From: Candidatus Zixiibacteriota bacterium
GTDB lineage: Bacteria > Zixibacteria > MSB-5A5 > GN15 > PGXB01
NCBI GenBank assembly: GCA_020343475.1
Contig: CP070796.1
Location: forward strand, 2,745,332 to 2,780,602
Reading direction: 5' to 3'
DNA: 35,271 nucleotides
Shown here: piece by piece, positions 9,459-18,152 of the stretch
Layout of the letters: the number at the start of each line of letters is the position of its first letter
Position numbering within the stretch: position 1 is the first letter of the stretch
The notes under the pieces: model-generated
What the model was told of the DNA's origin: nothing
Database searches by the model: none
The model's input: only the letters and a program-made list of their open reading frames with translations
Position numbers and translations under genes: made by a program

Positions 9459-11827
9459 TTTCCCCTTCTTCTCGGTCCTTTTCGGCCCCCTGGTTTTCCC
9501 GCCAGAGCATGCTTTAAAACCTGGTCCACATTCTGCACAAATATAAATCTGATCGCCTTCTTTATTTCTGAAGGAATTTCCGATAAATCCTTTCTATTCT
9601 CAGCCGGCAGAATCACCGTTTTGATACTTGCCCGGTACGCCGCCAGCAGTTTCTCCTTGAGTCCGCCAATCGGCAAAACCTGCCCTCGCAGCGTAAGCTC
9701 GCCGGTCATCGCCAGATGCGATTTTACCGGCCTCCCGGAGAGCAGCGACGCCAGGGCCGTGGCAATCGTGATACCGGCCGACGGTCCGTCCTTGGGTGTC
9801 GCTCCTGAGGGGACATGGACATGCAATTCATGATTGTCGCAATAGTCCGGAGGAATTCCGATCAGATCGCAATTGGTTCGAACAAAAGAGAGAGCCGCCA
9901 TCGCCGATTCCTTCATGATTTCACCCAGATGTCCGGTCAGTGTCAGGCCCCGTTTGCCATGCATGCCGGTAGCCTCGATAAACAGAATCTCGCCGCCGAA
10001 CGCAGTCCAGGCCAGCCCCGGCACAACCCCGATCTGCCCTTTCTTGGACAGGGTCTCGCGTGCGAACCGGACCGGACCGAGATAGCGGTGCACGTTGCCG
10101 CCGCTGACATTGTACCTGGTTTTCAAACCTGACGCGACCCGCCGGGCAACCTTGCGGCAGATCGCCGCAATCTCGCGTTCCAGATTGCGCAGACCCGATT
10201 CGCGCGTATAGCCGTGGATAATCTCCAGCACCGCCGAATCTTTTAACAGAAGGTTGCTTTTGGTGATGCCGTGGTTCTCGTACTGTTTTGGAATCAGATG
10301 ACGCTTCGCGATTTCCAGCTTCTCAAGATCGGTATATCCGGGAATGCGGATAATCTCCATGCGGTCGCGAAGAACCGCCGGGATAGGATCGAGCAGATTG
10401 GCAGTGGTGATAAACATCACTCGGGACAGATCAAACGGAACATCCAGATAATGGTCGGAAAAGGTGTCATTCTGCTCCGGATCGAGTACCTCCAGCAGCG
10501 CGCTGGAGGGATCGCCGCGAAAATCGGCGCCGATTTTATCGACCTCATCAAGCATCATAATTGGATTGTTGGAACCGGCCCGCTTGATACTCTGGATTAT
10601 ACGCCCAGGCAACGCACCGATATATGTCCGCCGGTGCCCGCGGATTTCAGCCTCATCGCGCATCCCACCCAGTGAGATTCGCTCGAACCTCCGGCCCATG
10701 GCACGCGCAATGGAGCGGCCGAGCGATGTTTTGCCGACCCCGGGGGGACCAACAAAGCACAGGATCGGTCCCTTGACATCGCTTTTTAATTTTCGCACCG
10801 CCAGGTATTCCAGGATGCGGTCCTTGACCCTGTCCAGATTGTAATGATCCTCATTGAGAATCTTCTTCGCCTTCGACAGCACCAGTACATCCCGGGTCGA
10901 TATTGCCCAGGGCAGGATCACCAGCCACTCGAGATAACTCCGCGATACAGTGTATTCTGCCGAGGCCGGGTTCATCCGCGCCAGGCGCTCCAGCTCCTTG
11001 TGCGCGGCCGCCTCAACCAGTTCCGGCATTCCGGCTTTGGCAATGCGCTGTTGAAACTCATCAATTTCCGCCCGGTCATCTTTATCGCCCAGCTCTTTCC
11101 TGATGGCCTTCATCTGCTCACGAAGAATCAATTCCCGCTGGACCTTACCCAGTTCCGACTGGGCCTGGCTTTGAATCTGTTTGGAAATCTCCAGGACCTC
11201 GGTTTCCTTGATAATGAGTCCGAGCATTCTTTCCAAACGCTTGTAAACGTCCGCTTCTTCCAGGATTTCCTGCTTTTCCTGGATGGAGATATTCAGACTC
11301 GAAGCTGCCAGGTCTGCCAGCCGGGACGGAGTTTCCTGATTGATGGCGGAGACATACAATTCCTCGGACAGGTTCGGAGACAGCTCGATTACTTTCTTAA
11401 GCCGCTCCAGAAAATTGCGTTGGACCGCTTCCATCTTCACCGAGGAACGCGTCCGCTCGACAACCTCTTCGACTTCGGCGGTGAGATACGGCGCGGTGGA
11501 GACAAAGCGCTTGATCCGGATACGACTCAAACCCTGGACCAGAAAACGAATCGATCCGTCCGGAAAGCGCAGCATTTTGAGGATATTCCCTGAAGTCCCC
11601 ACCTCATAAATATCATTCGGGCCTGGATCTTTATTGGTTTGATCGGTTTGCACGAACAGGCCAACGGTACTGCCCTGCATCAACGCCTCATCAATCAGCC
11701 GGGCCTGCTTTTGTTCATTGACCATTAGCGGAACGACCAGTGATGGAAAAACCACCGCCCCCCTGACCGGCAACAGCGGCAGCACCATGCGAATCATCTT
11801 CTTTGCCTTTTTCTGCGTTTTATTCAC
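9455..11827 (-). CDS. lon: ATP-dependent protease Lon
   Basis: A 790-residue LonA protease, which unfolds and degrades damaged and short-lived regulatory proteins in the cytoplasm. The order of domains is N-terminal substrate-binding LON domain (LPLLPVRGAVVFPSLVVPL), coiled coil, AAA+ module with Walker A GPPGVGKTSLGRS and Walker B MMLDEVDKIG, and C-terminal serine-lysine protease domain. The catalytic dyad is S683 (PKDGPSAG) and K726 (GGLKEKLLAA), the same spacing as in E. coli. Start is GTG with GGGGGA upstream. It sits 44 bases after ychF and overlaps the NAD(P)HX repair gene by four bases, suggesting a single leftward transcript. I see no heat-shock promoter directly in front of it. Confidence 0.98.
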   Translation of the reverse strand: MNKTQKKAKKMIRMVLPLLPVRGAVVFPSLVVPLMVNEQKQARLIDEALMQGSTVGLFVQTDQTNKDPGPNDIYEVGTSGNILKMLRFPDGSIRFLVQGLSRIRIKRFVSTAPYLTAEVEEVVERTRSSVKMEAVQRNFLERLKKVIELSPNLSEELYVSAINQETPSRLADLAASSLNISIQEKQEILEEADVYKRLERMLGLIIKETEVLEISKQIQSQAQSELGKVQRELILREQMKAIRKELGDKDDRAEIDEFQQRIAKAGMPELVEAAAHKELERLARMNPASAEYTVSRSYLEWLVILPWAISTRDVLVLSKAKKILNEDHYNLDRVKDRILEYLAVRKLKSDVKGPILCFVGPPGVGKTSLGRSIARAMGRRFERISLGGMRDEAEIRGHRRTYIGALPGRIIQSIKRAGSNNPIMMLDEVDKIGADFRGDPSSALLEVLDPEQNDTFSDHYLDVPFDLSRVMFITTANLLDPIPAVLRDRMEIIRIPGYTDLEKLEIAKRHLIPKQYENHGITKSNLLLKDSAVLEIIHGYTRESGLRNLEREIAAICRKVARRVASGLKTRYNVSGGNVHRYLGPVRFARETLSKKGQIGVVPGLAWTAFGGEILFIEATGMHGKRGLTLTGHLGEIMKESAMAALSFVRTNCDLIGIPPDYCDNHELHVHVPSGATPKDGPSAGITIATALASLLSGRPVKSHLAMTGELTLRGQVLPIGGLKEKLLAAYRASIKTVILPAENRKDLSEIPSEIKKAIRFIFVQNVDQVLKHALAGKPGGRKGPRRRGK

Positions 11828-11871
11828 GGTCTATCCCCCGTATATGGCACAATCCGTTTACTCGGGCAGGG

Positions 11872-12930
11872 CTAGACGTTAAACCGAAACAGGATCACAT
11901 CGCCATCCTGCACCTCATACTCCTTGCCCTCGACATGCAGTTTTGCCGCAGCCTTCAATGCCGGAACTGTCTTGTATTGCATATAATCCTCATAGGAAGC
12001 CACCTCTGCCCGAATAAATCCTCGCTCGAAATCAGTGTGGATTATTCCCGCTGCGCGGGGAGCCCTGCTTCCCTGCCTGATGGTCCAGGCCCGGCATTCC
12101 GGTCGGCTGAGGGTGAAAAAGGAAATCAGCCCCAGAAGAGCATATGACCGCTGGATCACCTTTTCAACCACCGGGCGATCAATATTGAGCTCTGTAAGAA
12201 ACTCCTTTTGTTCCTGCTCGGGAAGCGTCGCCAGCTCCATTTCAATCCTGCCGCAGATAACGGCAATGTCACAAATACCTTCCCTCTTATGCTTTGCATA
12301 CCTGTTATACAAATCGGCAGACTGCTCGAGATTCTCTTCAGCAATATTGAAGATCAGTAGTTGAGGTTTCTGGCTCAGAAAAGCATACCCCCGAAGGATC
12401 TTCTCGTCATCGCCGTCAAGCGCCAGCTCGGAGATCATCCGTTCGTCATTGAGCATTTCCTGACACTGTCTCAATAATTCCAGTTCCCGGGCGCGTTCTT
12501 TCCGCCCGGTCAGCTGGATTGTCCGCGCGATTTTGTCAATGCTGTTCTCGATTATCGCCAGGTCGGCCAGTATCATCTCATCGACGATCGTCTGCAGATC
12601 CTGCTCGGGGCGGGCATTGGGAGAGAAATCATCGAGTACGATCACAAAGGCGTCAACCAAATGCAGCTCAGGGGCTATCTCCAGCTTCCCTTTCGCCGCT
12701 TTGCCCCTGCCCGAAAAACCAGCGGCATCAAGAAATTCAATCTCGGCATGAGTTACTTTCTTGGTTTCCTCATAAATGGCCACAAGATCATTCAGACGCC
12801 GATCCGGAACCCTAATTACCGCCCGGTGTTCCGCGCGGGAATAATCGCCAACCTGCTCCTGCTGGCCAGAGGCGGCATTAAATAGTGTGGTTTTGCCGGA
12901 AAGCGGCAATCCGATGATTCCAAGTTTCAT
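11872..12930 (-). CDS. ychF: YchF/OLA1-type P-loop ATPase/GTPase with TGS domain
   Basis: A 352-residue protein of the Obg/YchF family. The P-loop reads GLPLSGKTTLFNAASG rather than the standard GLPNVGKSTLFN. The C-terminal TGS/DUF933 domain is highly characteristic (RGFIRAEVASYEDYMQY and YEVQDGDVILFRFNV). YchF proteins bind ATP in preference to GTP and associate with ribosomes and stress response; the usual G4 motif is altered in the family, and FNIAEEN here fits that. It is the first gene of the ychF-lon-nnr cluster. Translation starts on an ATG only six bases after a good -10 element, so the mRNA is predicted to be leaderless. The divergent P-loop and low overall similarity to model YchF suggest a distinct subfamily. 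Confidence 0.88.
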   Translation of the reverse strand: MKLGIIGLPLSGKTTLFNAASGQQEQVGDYSRAEHRAVIRVPDRRLNDLVAIYEETKKVTHAEIEFLDAAGFSGRGKAAKGKLEIAPELHLVDAFVIVLDDFSPNARPEQDLQTIVDEMILADLAIIENSIDKIARTIQLTGRKERARELELLRQCQEMLNDERMISELALDGDDEKILRGYAFLSQKPQLLIFNIAEENLEQSADLYNRYAKHKREGICDIAVICGRIEMELATLPEQEQKEFLTELNIDRPVVEKVIQRSYALLGLISFFTLSRPECRAWTIRQGSRAPRAAGIIHTDFERGFIRAEVASYEDYMQYKTVPALKAAAKLHVEGKEYEVQDGDVILFRFNV

Positions 12931-12936
12931 AAGGTC

Positions 12937-12965
12937 ATTTTACCCCGGCATATCCGAATTCGCAA
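12937..12965 (-). promoter_or_regulatory. Predicted leaderless promoter of ychF
   Basis: Read on the minus strand, TTGCGA (12965-12960) and TAAAAT (12942-12937) are separated by exactly 17 bases. Only six bases lie between the -10 hexamer and the ATG at 12930, so the transcript should begin at or next to the start codon. No Shine-Dalgarno sequence would be present. Confidence 0.65.
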
Positions 12966-13030
12966 GATCAAATCGGCCCTGACGCTCTCACTCCATTGAT
13001 TTTGCATTCAAGAATTATGACGCCGGTCTG

Positions 13031-13882
13031 CTAGGCCTTTGTTATTAATGATCGGAGGACTTTCAGGTTTTCAATATCCTCTTTAAGATCGTCACCTTTC
13101 GGGGTTTCAAGTATTTTGGGGACGCGGTTAAGCCGACGGTCGTTCATTATATGCCGGAACGGCTCTAATCCCATCTCCCCTTTGCCGATATGCTCGTGCC
13201 GGTCCTTTCTTTCTCCAAACGGTTTCTTGGAATCGTTGAAGTGGATTATGCGCAGCCGTTTCAGGCCGATGATCTCGTTGAACTGCTTCATCGTAGCGCG
13301 GTAGTCTTTCGGACTTTGCAGCGGGTACCCGGCGGAAAAAATATGGCAGGAATCCAGGCAAACCCCAATCCGTTTCTTATCCTCGATCATGTCGATAATT
13401 GCCGCCAGCTGCTCGAATTTGTAGCCGAGATTGCTCCCCTGTCCCGAGGTTGTCTCCAGAAGCACCACGGTCGTGCTGTCCGGAAGAGATGAGAATATTC
13501 GATTGAGAGCGTTTGCGATCCGCTTCAGTCCGGCCTCCTCTCCGGAACCCACGTGCGATCCGGGATGCATGACGATCACCGGTACTTTCAACATATCGCA
13601 GCGCTCGATTTCCTGCTTCATCGATCCATATGATTTCTCATATAGTTCTTCATTGGGCGAGGCCAGATTTATAAGATAGCTGTTATGTGCACACGACACC
13701 GTGACACCGGTTTCCTTCTGCGCCGTCAGAAACCGTTCAACATCCTCGTCGGTTAACGGCTTGGCTCTCCACTGGTTGGACTGCTTGGTAAAAATCTGCA
13801 CCGTATCGCAGGTCGCGTTCTTGCCGTGATAGGGCGCGTGATACACTCCCCCGGCAATCGACATATGAGCACCTAAAAGCAT
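13031..13882 (-). CDS. nfo: Endonuclease IV (AP endonuclease)
   Basis: A 283-residue zinc-dependent apurinic/apyrimidinic endonuclease of base-excision repair. The family start LLGAHMSIAGGVY is present, and the tri-zinc ligands can be read in order: His in SCAHNSYLINL, His in VMHPGSHVGSG, Glu in LLETTSGQGSNLG, Asp and His in CLDSCHIFSAGY, His and Asp in the FNDSKKPFG region and RHEHIGKG, and Glu in KILETPKGDD. The start chosen is the ATG at 13882, because it begins exactly where the family does and has GGAGG about ten bases upstream. A longer frame open to 14050 has no family similarity and is rejected as extension. It stands alone, 101 bases upstream of ychF on the same strand. Confidence 0.95.
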   Translation of the reverse strand: MLLGAHMSIAGGVYHAPYHGKNATCDTVQIFTKQSNQWRAKPLTDEDVERFLTAQKETGVTVSCAHNSYLINLASPNEELYEKSYGSMKQEIERCDMLKVPVIVMHPGSHVGSGEEAGLKRIANALNRIFSSLPDSTTVVLLETTSGQGSNLGYKFEQLAAIIDMIEDKKRIGVCLDSCHIFSAGYPLQSPKDYRATMKQFNEIIGLKRLRIIHFNDSKKPFGERKDRHEHIGKGEMGLEPFRHIMNDRRLNRVPKILETPKGDDLKEDIENLKVLRSLITKA

Positions 13883-14307
13883 GTATACATTTCCTCCCTG
13901 TCCGGCAACGACTATCGCTCCGCCATCCGGGGTGCATTGCCGACCCTGCAAATCCCCTTGCTGTTCCGTGCAAATCGCTACGCTGTAAACTGACGAGAGC
14001 TTACCGATATAGATACAGCTTTTGCCGCGCTTAATCAACCGATTTACCATTCAATTTGACGACTCGTGTTTTTTTGCCGGGAATCCATGATATATGGGAA
14101 ATCCCCTATATCTACCGCCGGATTCTGTCGCCCGTCAGACTCCGGTGAGCAATAGGGATAATCCGCAGATCGCCGGCAATGTCATCTAATCTGCTGTACA
14201 TCAGAGTCTTACCGGCCCGATTCGCCGGGAATTTCATAATTGTTTCAGTTTGGCAAACCATTTTCAGACAATCCCGGGCAAAAGGTCTAACAGAAGGAAG
14301 TGAACTG
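13883..14307. other. Divergent intergenic region between nfo and the pilin operon
   Basis: This 425-base gap must hold the promoters of the leftward nfo gene and the rightward pilin operon. The clearest element is an interrupted inverted repeat at 14089-14112: GATATATGGG, a four-base gap, then CCCCTATATC, with one mismatch. It has no T-tract on either side, so an operator is more likely than a terminator. A -35-like TTGACG lies at 14056-14061 without a matching -10. A frame on the minus strand stays open through part of the gap in phase with nfo, but it looks non-coding. Confidence 0.4.
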
Positions 14308-14667
14308 ATGAAGAAATGTAATAATGAAAGCGGGTTTACCATTTTGGAAATCATGGTCGCCATCATCATTCTGACCATGTCTCTGCTGCTACTTCTGAAT
14401 ATGGCCATGATTGCTATCGATGGAAATGACTGGTCAAATCAGGCCACGCAGTCAACTCAGTTGCTGCAGGAAAAGCTTGAAGAATTGCGGACCGGCATGA
14501 ACCTTACCAGCGGTATTGATACCGTTAACAATATTGAAAGAAACTGGACCGTGACAAATCCGTCCAATCATCTGCGTAAGATTGATATCACCGCCTCCTG
14601 GCAAAACCGCCGGGGGGACATCCTGCAAAACACGATCACGGCATTCATCAGAACTGATAGCTTATAG
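14308..14667 (+). CDS. Type IV pilus minor pilin, PilV-like
   Basis: A 119-residue prepilin. The short basic leader ends in ESGFTILEIMVA, matching the prepilin peptidase (PilD) site G|FTxxE with the glutamate at +5, followed by one hydrophobic helix. Mature protein would be a minor pilin that helps prime assembly of a type IV pilus or pseudopilus at the inner membrane. AAGGAAG upstream supports the ATG at 14308; the frame extends upstream without family similarity. It is first in a four-gene operon; no assembly ATPase, platform protein or secretin gene is present in the window. Confidence 0.85.
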   Translation: MKKCNNESGFTILEIMVAIIILTMSLLLLLNMAMIAIDGNDWSNQATQSTQLLQEKLEELRTGMNLTSGIDTVNNIERNWTVTNPSNHLRKIDITASWQNRRGDILQNTITAFIRTDSL

Positions 14668-14675
14668 GTGCTAAC

Positions 14676-15491
14676 ATGAATCGAGCTGGAACAAGAATAT
14701 CCGGTGCGCCAGGGGCATCTATTCTTGAAACACTGGTAGCGCTGATTCTGGCAGGCATTGTGACAACCGCTATCTTCAAGGTGTACATCAACCAGCATAA
14801 GAACTGGTCCATTCAGGAACACATTACGGACATGCAGCAAAACGCCCGAGCGGCGATTGACGAATTGACCCGACAGATACGTATGGCGGGATTTCAGATT
14901 CCTCTTCATCTCAGCGGTATCCAGGCAAGAAATTCCAACCCGGATTCGCTCACCATAGTCTATCGAGCCGATGAGTGCGAGGTTACAACCATGCACGATA
15001 TGATCAATCAGACCTCGGTACTGCAATGCGATGGGCAGGACGTTTCCTGTTTTTCCGCCGGTCAGTGGGTATATATCTATCATCCCAATTCCGGTGGAGG
15101 CGAATTCTTCCAGATCGATCAGATCCTGCCCGCCTTTTCGCATATTCAACCCGCATCGCTCGGACTTTCGCAGGTATATGCCAAGGATGCAATCATCATG
15201 GCCCTTGAGCAAATAACATATTTCATCGATTATTCCGACACCCTGCATCCGCGATTGATGATGCAGCTGCCGGGACGACCGCCCCAGGTTTACGCGGAAA
15301 ATATCGAGGATCTGCAATTTCGCTATCGCATGAAAAACGGAATGATTCTGGATGTCCCGGCGATAGCCGACGATGTCCGCGAAGTCCGGCTTTCCATAAT
15401 TGCCCGCGCTAAAGAACCTGATCCCGATTTCCCGAGCGATCCGTACCGCAGGCGGGCCTATAACTCATCGGTGAATCTGAGAAACCTGTAA
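14676..15491 (+). CDS. Type IV pilus minor pilin, PilW-like (first copy)
   Basis: A 271-residue prepilin. The leader precedes a cleavage site in PGASILETLVAL, with glutamate at +5 after an alanine at +1, then a hydrophobic helix and a motif typical of PilW (MQQNARAAIDELTRQIRMAG). The C-terminal domain holds several cysteines that are conserved in the neighbouring copy, for example in the LQCDGQDVSCF stretch. It begins eight bases after the PilV-like stop. The next gene is a clear paralogue over the whole length, so this gene arose by, or gave rise to, a tandem duplication. Confidence 0.87.
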   Translation: MNRAGTRISGAPGASILETLVALILAGIVTTAIFKVYINQHKNWSIQEHITDMQQNARAAIDELTRQIRMAGFQIPLHLSGIQARNSNPDSLTIVYRADECEVTTMHDMINQTSVLQCDGQDVSCFSAGQWVYIYHPNSGGGEFFQIDQILPAFSHIQPASLGLSQVYAKDAIIMALEQITYFIDYSDTLHPRLMMQLPGRPPQVYAENIEDLQFRYRMKNGMILDVPAIADDVREVRLSIIARAKEPDPDFPSDPYRRRAYNSSVNLRNL

Positions 15492-15521
15492 TCATAAGGG
15501 TTGCAAGCTTAGGAGAAAAAA

Positions 15522-16346
15522 ATGAAAAACAGAATACAAAGTAAATTACGCAGCGAAAACGGGGTGTCACTTCTTGAAGCATTATTGGCCCTGTTTCTGG
15601 CCGGCATAGTTACTGTAGCCATATTCAAAGTGTATGTCAACCAGCATAAGAACTGGTCCATCCAGGAACAGGTCACCGATATGCAGCAGAACGCCCGCGC
15701 CGCCATCGATGAATTGACGCGACAGATCCGTATGGCGGGGCATAAGATCCCCATCCAGCTGGACGGGATCCAGGCCTATAACACCAATCCCGATACCATT
15801 ATTATTTCATATGCCAGCAGCGGCTGCCGGGCGCCGATCGAGCATAAAATGCCGACTCCCTCGTCCGAATTACGCTGCGACGGGCACGATATCTCCTGTT
15901 TTTATGAAGGTCAATGGGTATATATCTTTCACCCTGATTCCGGTGGAGGAGATTTTTTTGAAATTACCGAGGTCCAGGTCGCAGCCTCACATATTCAGCA
16001 CAACAAAACCATCCTCTCCCGGTCATACGATAAAAACGCCATCGTCCTGGCGCTGGAACAGGTCAAATATTATATCGACTACTCCGACACCCTGCATCCG
16101 AATCTGATGATGAAGCTGCCGGGACGAAGCCCGGAAGTGTACGCCGAAAACATCGAAGATCTTCAGTTCCAGTATAGAATGAAAAATGGTGTCACGGTGG
16201 ATGTCCCTGCGATCCCTGAGGACATACGCGAGGTGATTATTTCCCTGACGGCACGGACGGCGATTCCTGATCCGGACTTTCCCGATGATCCGTATCGCAG
16301 GCGGACCTTTGCCTCGTCGGTAAACCTGAGAAACTTGGATATTTAG
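15522..16346 (+). CDS. Type IV pilus minor pilin, PilW-like (second copy)
   Basis: A 274-residue prepilin, paralogous to the preceding gene along its whole length. The processing site is ENGVSLLEALLAL, again with +5 glutamate. Identical or near-identical blocks include FKVYVNQHKNWSIQE, MQQNARAAIDELTRQIRMAG, YIDYSDTLHP and VYAENIEDLQFQYRMKNG. Divergence is greatest in the middle region, where surface-exposed loops would be expected. A ribosome-binding site (AGGAGA) precedes the ATG. Two PilW copies may occupy different places in the pilus-tip complex or bind different ligands; that is inference. Confidence 0.87.
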   Translation: MKNRIQSKLRSENGVSLLEALLALFLAGIVTVAIFKVYVNQHKNWSIQEQVTDMQQNARAAIDELTRQIRMAGHKIPIQLDGIQAYNTNPDTIIISYASSGCRAPIEHKMPTPSSELRCDGHDISCFYEGQWVYIFHPDSGGGDFFEITEVQVAASHIQHNKTILSRSYDKNAIVLALEQVKYYIDYSDTLHPNLMMKLPGRSPEVYAENIEDLQFQYRMKNGVTVDVPAIPEDIREVIISLTARTAIPDPDFPDDPYRRRTFASSVNLRNLDI

Positions 16347-16387
16347 ATAATGTGTGATAGGATTCCAAAACGGAAGGCAGGTGGGCA

Positions 16388-18010
16388 ATGAACAAACGCA
16401 TCATATACGATAATCGCGGAGTAGCGACTTTTATCGCGCTGGTTATGATGGTGATGCTGACTTTGGTCGGACTTGCCGCGCTCAAGCTGGCTGACGATGA
16501 AATCACCATTGCCGGCAATGAAATGAATGAAATGAACGCATTCTACGCCGCCGAGGCCGGTCTGGAGCAGGCCGCGGCCGCCATGCAATCTCAGTATGAG
16601 GCCACGGGTGCGCCGCCAACAACCCTGCCGTCAGGCAACCTGACCATCAACAACCAGGTGGTTGCCTATCAGGCCGTCACCAACGGCGCGGCAACGCAAA
16701 AGATCCTGTCTCAGGGGACGCTGGCCGGGTTGCATGCTCTCGTGCAAACCTTCACCATCACATCCACCGGCACCTCGACAATCGACAACAGTCAGGTTAC
16801 CCTGGTTCAGGACTGGGAATGCGCACTGGTGCCGCTGTTCCAGTTCGCGGTTTTCTACGAGAACGACCTTGAAATCGCACCGGGGCCGGATATGACTCTG
16901 ATCGGCCGGGTACACTCAAATAGCAATCTCTGGCTGCAGGCGGGATCGAACTTATTTATGAACAGCTATGTCACCAGTGCCGGCGACCTGTTGCATGGCT
17001 CCAAGGGTGGAAATCCCGTGGCCGCTGGCAACGTGTATGTCAAGGATCCCGACGGAAACTATAAGAATATGAAAAATCCGGATAACTCCTTCCTGAGCTC
17101 GGCTTCAGCCAATTGGTATGACTCCGCGTCCGCCCGTTGGGGTGGACGGGTACAGGACGACGCTTTCGGGCAGAAAATGCTGCATCTGCCATTGAACAGC
17201 TCCGGTAATCCCCACAAAATGATCGAACGGGGTTCCGGAAATCAGGACTCGTATGAAAATGTCGCCGATCTCCGTATCATCGACGGAAGCGTCGAGACAA
17301 AGGTGGGCACCAATTGGGTGAATATCGACGCCCTGCTCCCTGCGGGCGCCATAACCACGAAAACCTTTTATGACGGGCGGGAGTTGAGTAATGTGAACGC
17401 CACCGAAATCGACATGTCCTTGCTGAAGTCCAGCACTTACTTTCCATCCAACGGCGTGATCTACTTCTCCGACTCGCGCGCCGGATTCAACGCCGCCCGA
17501 CTCGTAAATGGTTCGGATATTGGTCAGCCGATGTCTTTCTTCAGCAAAAATCCCGTGTACGTACAGGGTGACTTCAATTCGGTCAACAAACAGCCGGTCG
17601 CCATTGCAGGCGATGCCATTACCTTCCTGTCGAACAGCTGGGACGATTCCAAATCCGCCCTGCCGAAGGAAAATCGCATATCTTCGGAGACCACGGTTAA
17701 CGCTTCGATTATGACCGGCAATACCAACACGACCTCAACGAACTACAACGGTGGCCTGGAGAATCTGCCGCGTTTTCTCGAGGACTGGAACGGAGTAAAA
17801 TTCATATATGCCGGATCACTGGTCAACCTCTGGAATTCCCAGCAGGCAAACGGCAACTGGAATACAACCTACTACACCCCGCCGATCCGCAACTGGCAGT
17901 ATGATGCCGATCTCGACGACCCCAGCAAGCTGCCGCCGAAATCCCCCAGAGTCCGGGTCTTCCAGCGAACCGGCTGGCAGCAGACGCAGGTCGGATATCA
18001 ATATCAATAG
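16388..18010 (+). CDS. Type IV pilus assembly protein, PilX-like
   Basis: A 540-residue protein with a PilX N-terminal segment: RGVATFIALVMMVMLTLVGLAALKLADDEITIAGN followed by NAFYAAEAGLEQAA. PilX-type proteins have a membrane-anchored N-terminal helix like minor pilins. The large C-terminal part (about 400 residues) has a repeated-strand, Asn/Gly/Ser-rich character that resembles the DUF4900-type beta-helix region and probably lies outside the membrane. GGAAGGCAGGTGGG precedes the start. It closes the pilin operon, and a strong terminator lies 60 bases after its stop. A separate PilY1 adhesin is not found. Confidence 0.82.
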   Translation: MNKRIIYDNRGVATFIALVMMVMLTLVGLAALKLADDEITIAGNEMNEMNAFYAAEAGLEQAAAAMQSQYEATGAPPTTLPSGNLTINNQVVAYQAVTNGAATQKILSQGTLAGLHALVQTFTITSTGTSTIDNSQVTLVQDWECALVPLFQFAVFYENDLEIAPGPDMTLIGRVHSNSNLWLQAGSNLFMNSYVTSAGDLLHGSKGGNPVAAGNVYVKDPDGNYKNMKNPDNSFLSSASANWYDSASARWGGRVQDDAFGQKMLHLPLNSSGNPHKMIERGSGNQDSYENVADLRIIDGSVETKVGTNWVNIDALLPAGAITTKTFYDGRELSNVNATEIDMSLLKSSTYFPSNGVIYFSDSRAGFNAARLVNGSDIGQPMSFFSKNPVYVQGDFNSVNKQPVAIAGDAITFLSNSWDDSKSALPKENRISSETTVNASIMTGNTNTTSTNYNGGLENLPRFLEDWNGVKFIYAGSLVNLWNSQQANGNWNTTYYTPPIRNWQYDADLDDPSKLPPKSPRVRVFQRTGWQQTQVGYQYQ

Positions 18011-18070
18011 CGGCGCAAGAACGGTGCTGCCGAAGGCGATCCGATTTATACTTGTGGACGGACACATATC

Positions 18071-18108
18071 AAGAACCCCGGACGGTTGCTCCGGGGTTCT
18101 TCTTTTTT
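18071..18108 (+). terminator. Strong intrinsic terminator of the minor-pilin operon
   Basis: A perfect 12-bp stem (AAGAACCCCGGA / TCCGGGGTTCTT, seven-base loop) is followed by TCTTTTTT. The T-tract is on the plus strand only, so it ends the pilin transcript and not the convergent M16 transcript. Confidence 0.9.
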
Positions 18109-18152
18109 CGTCGATGACCTGTCCTGGAGATGTGGCCAGATCGGCAGTGAAC

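Noticed and set aside
13883-14050. N-terminal extension of nfo
   Set aside because: The frame is open, but the endonuclease IV family starts at LLGAHMSIAGG, and a Shine-Dalgarno sequence precedes the ATG at 13882.
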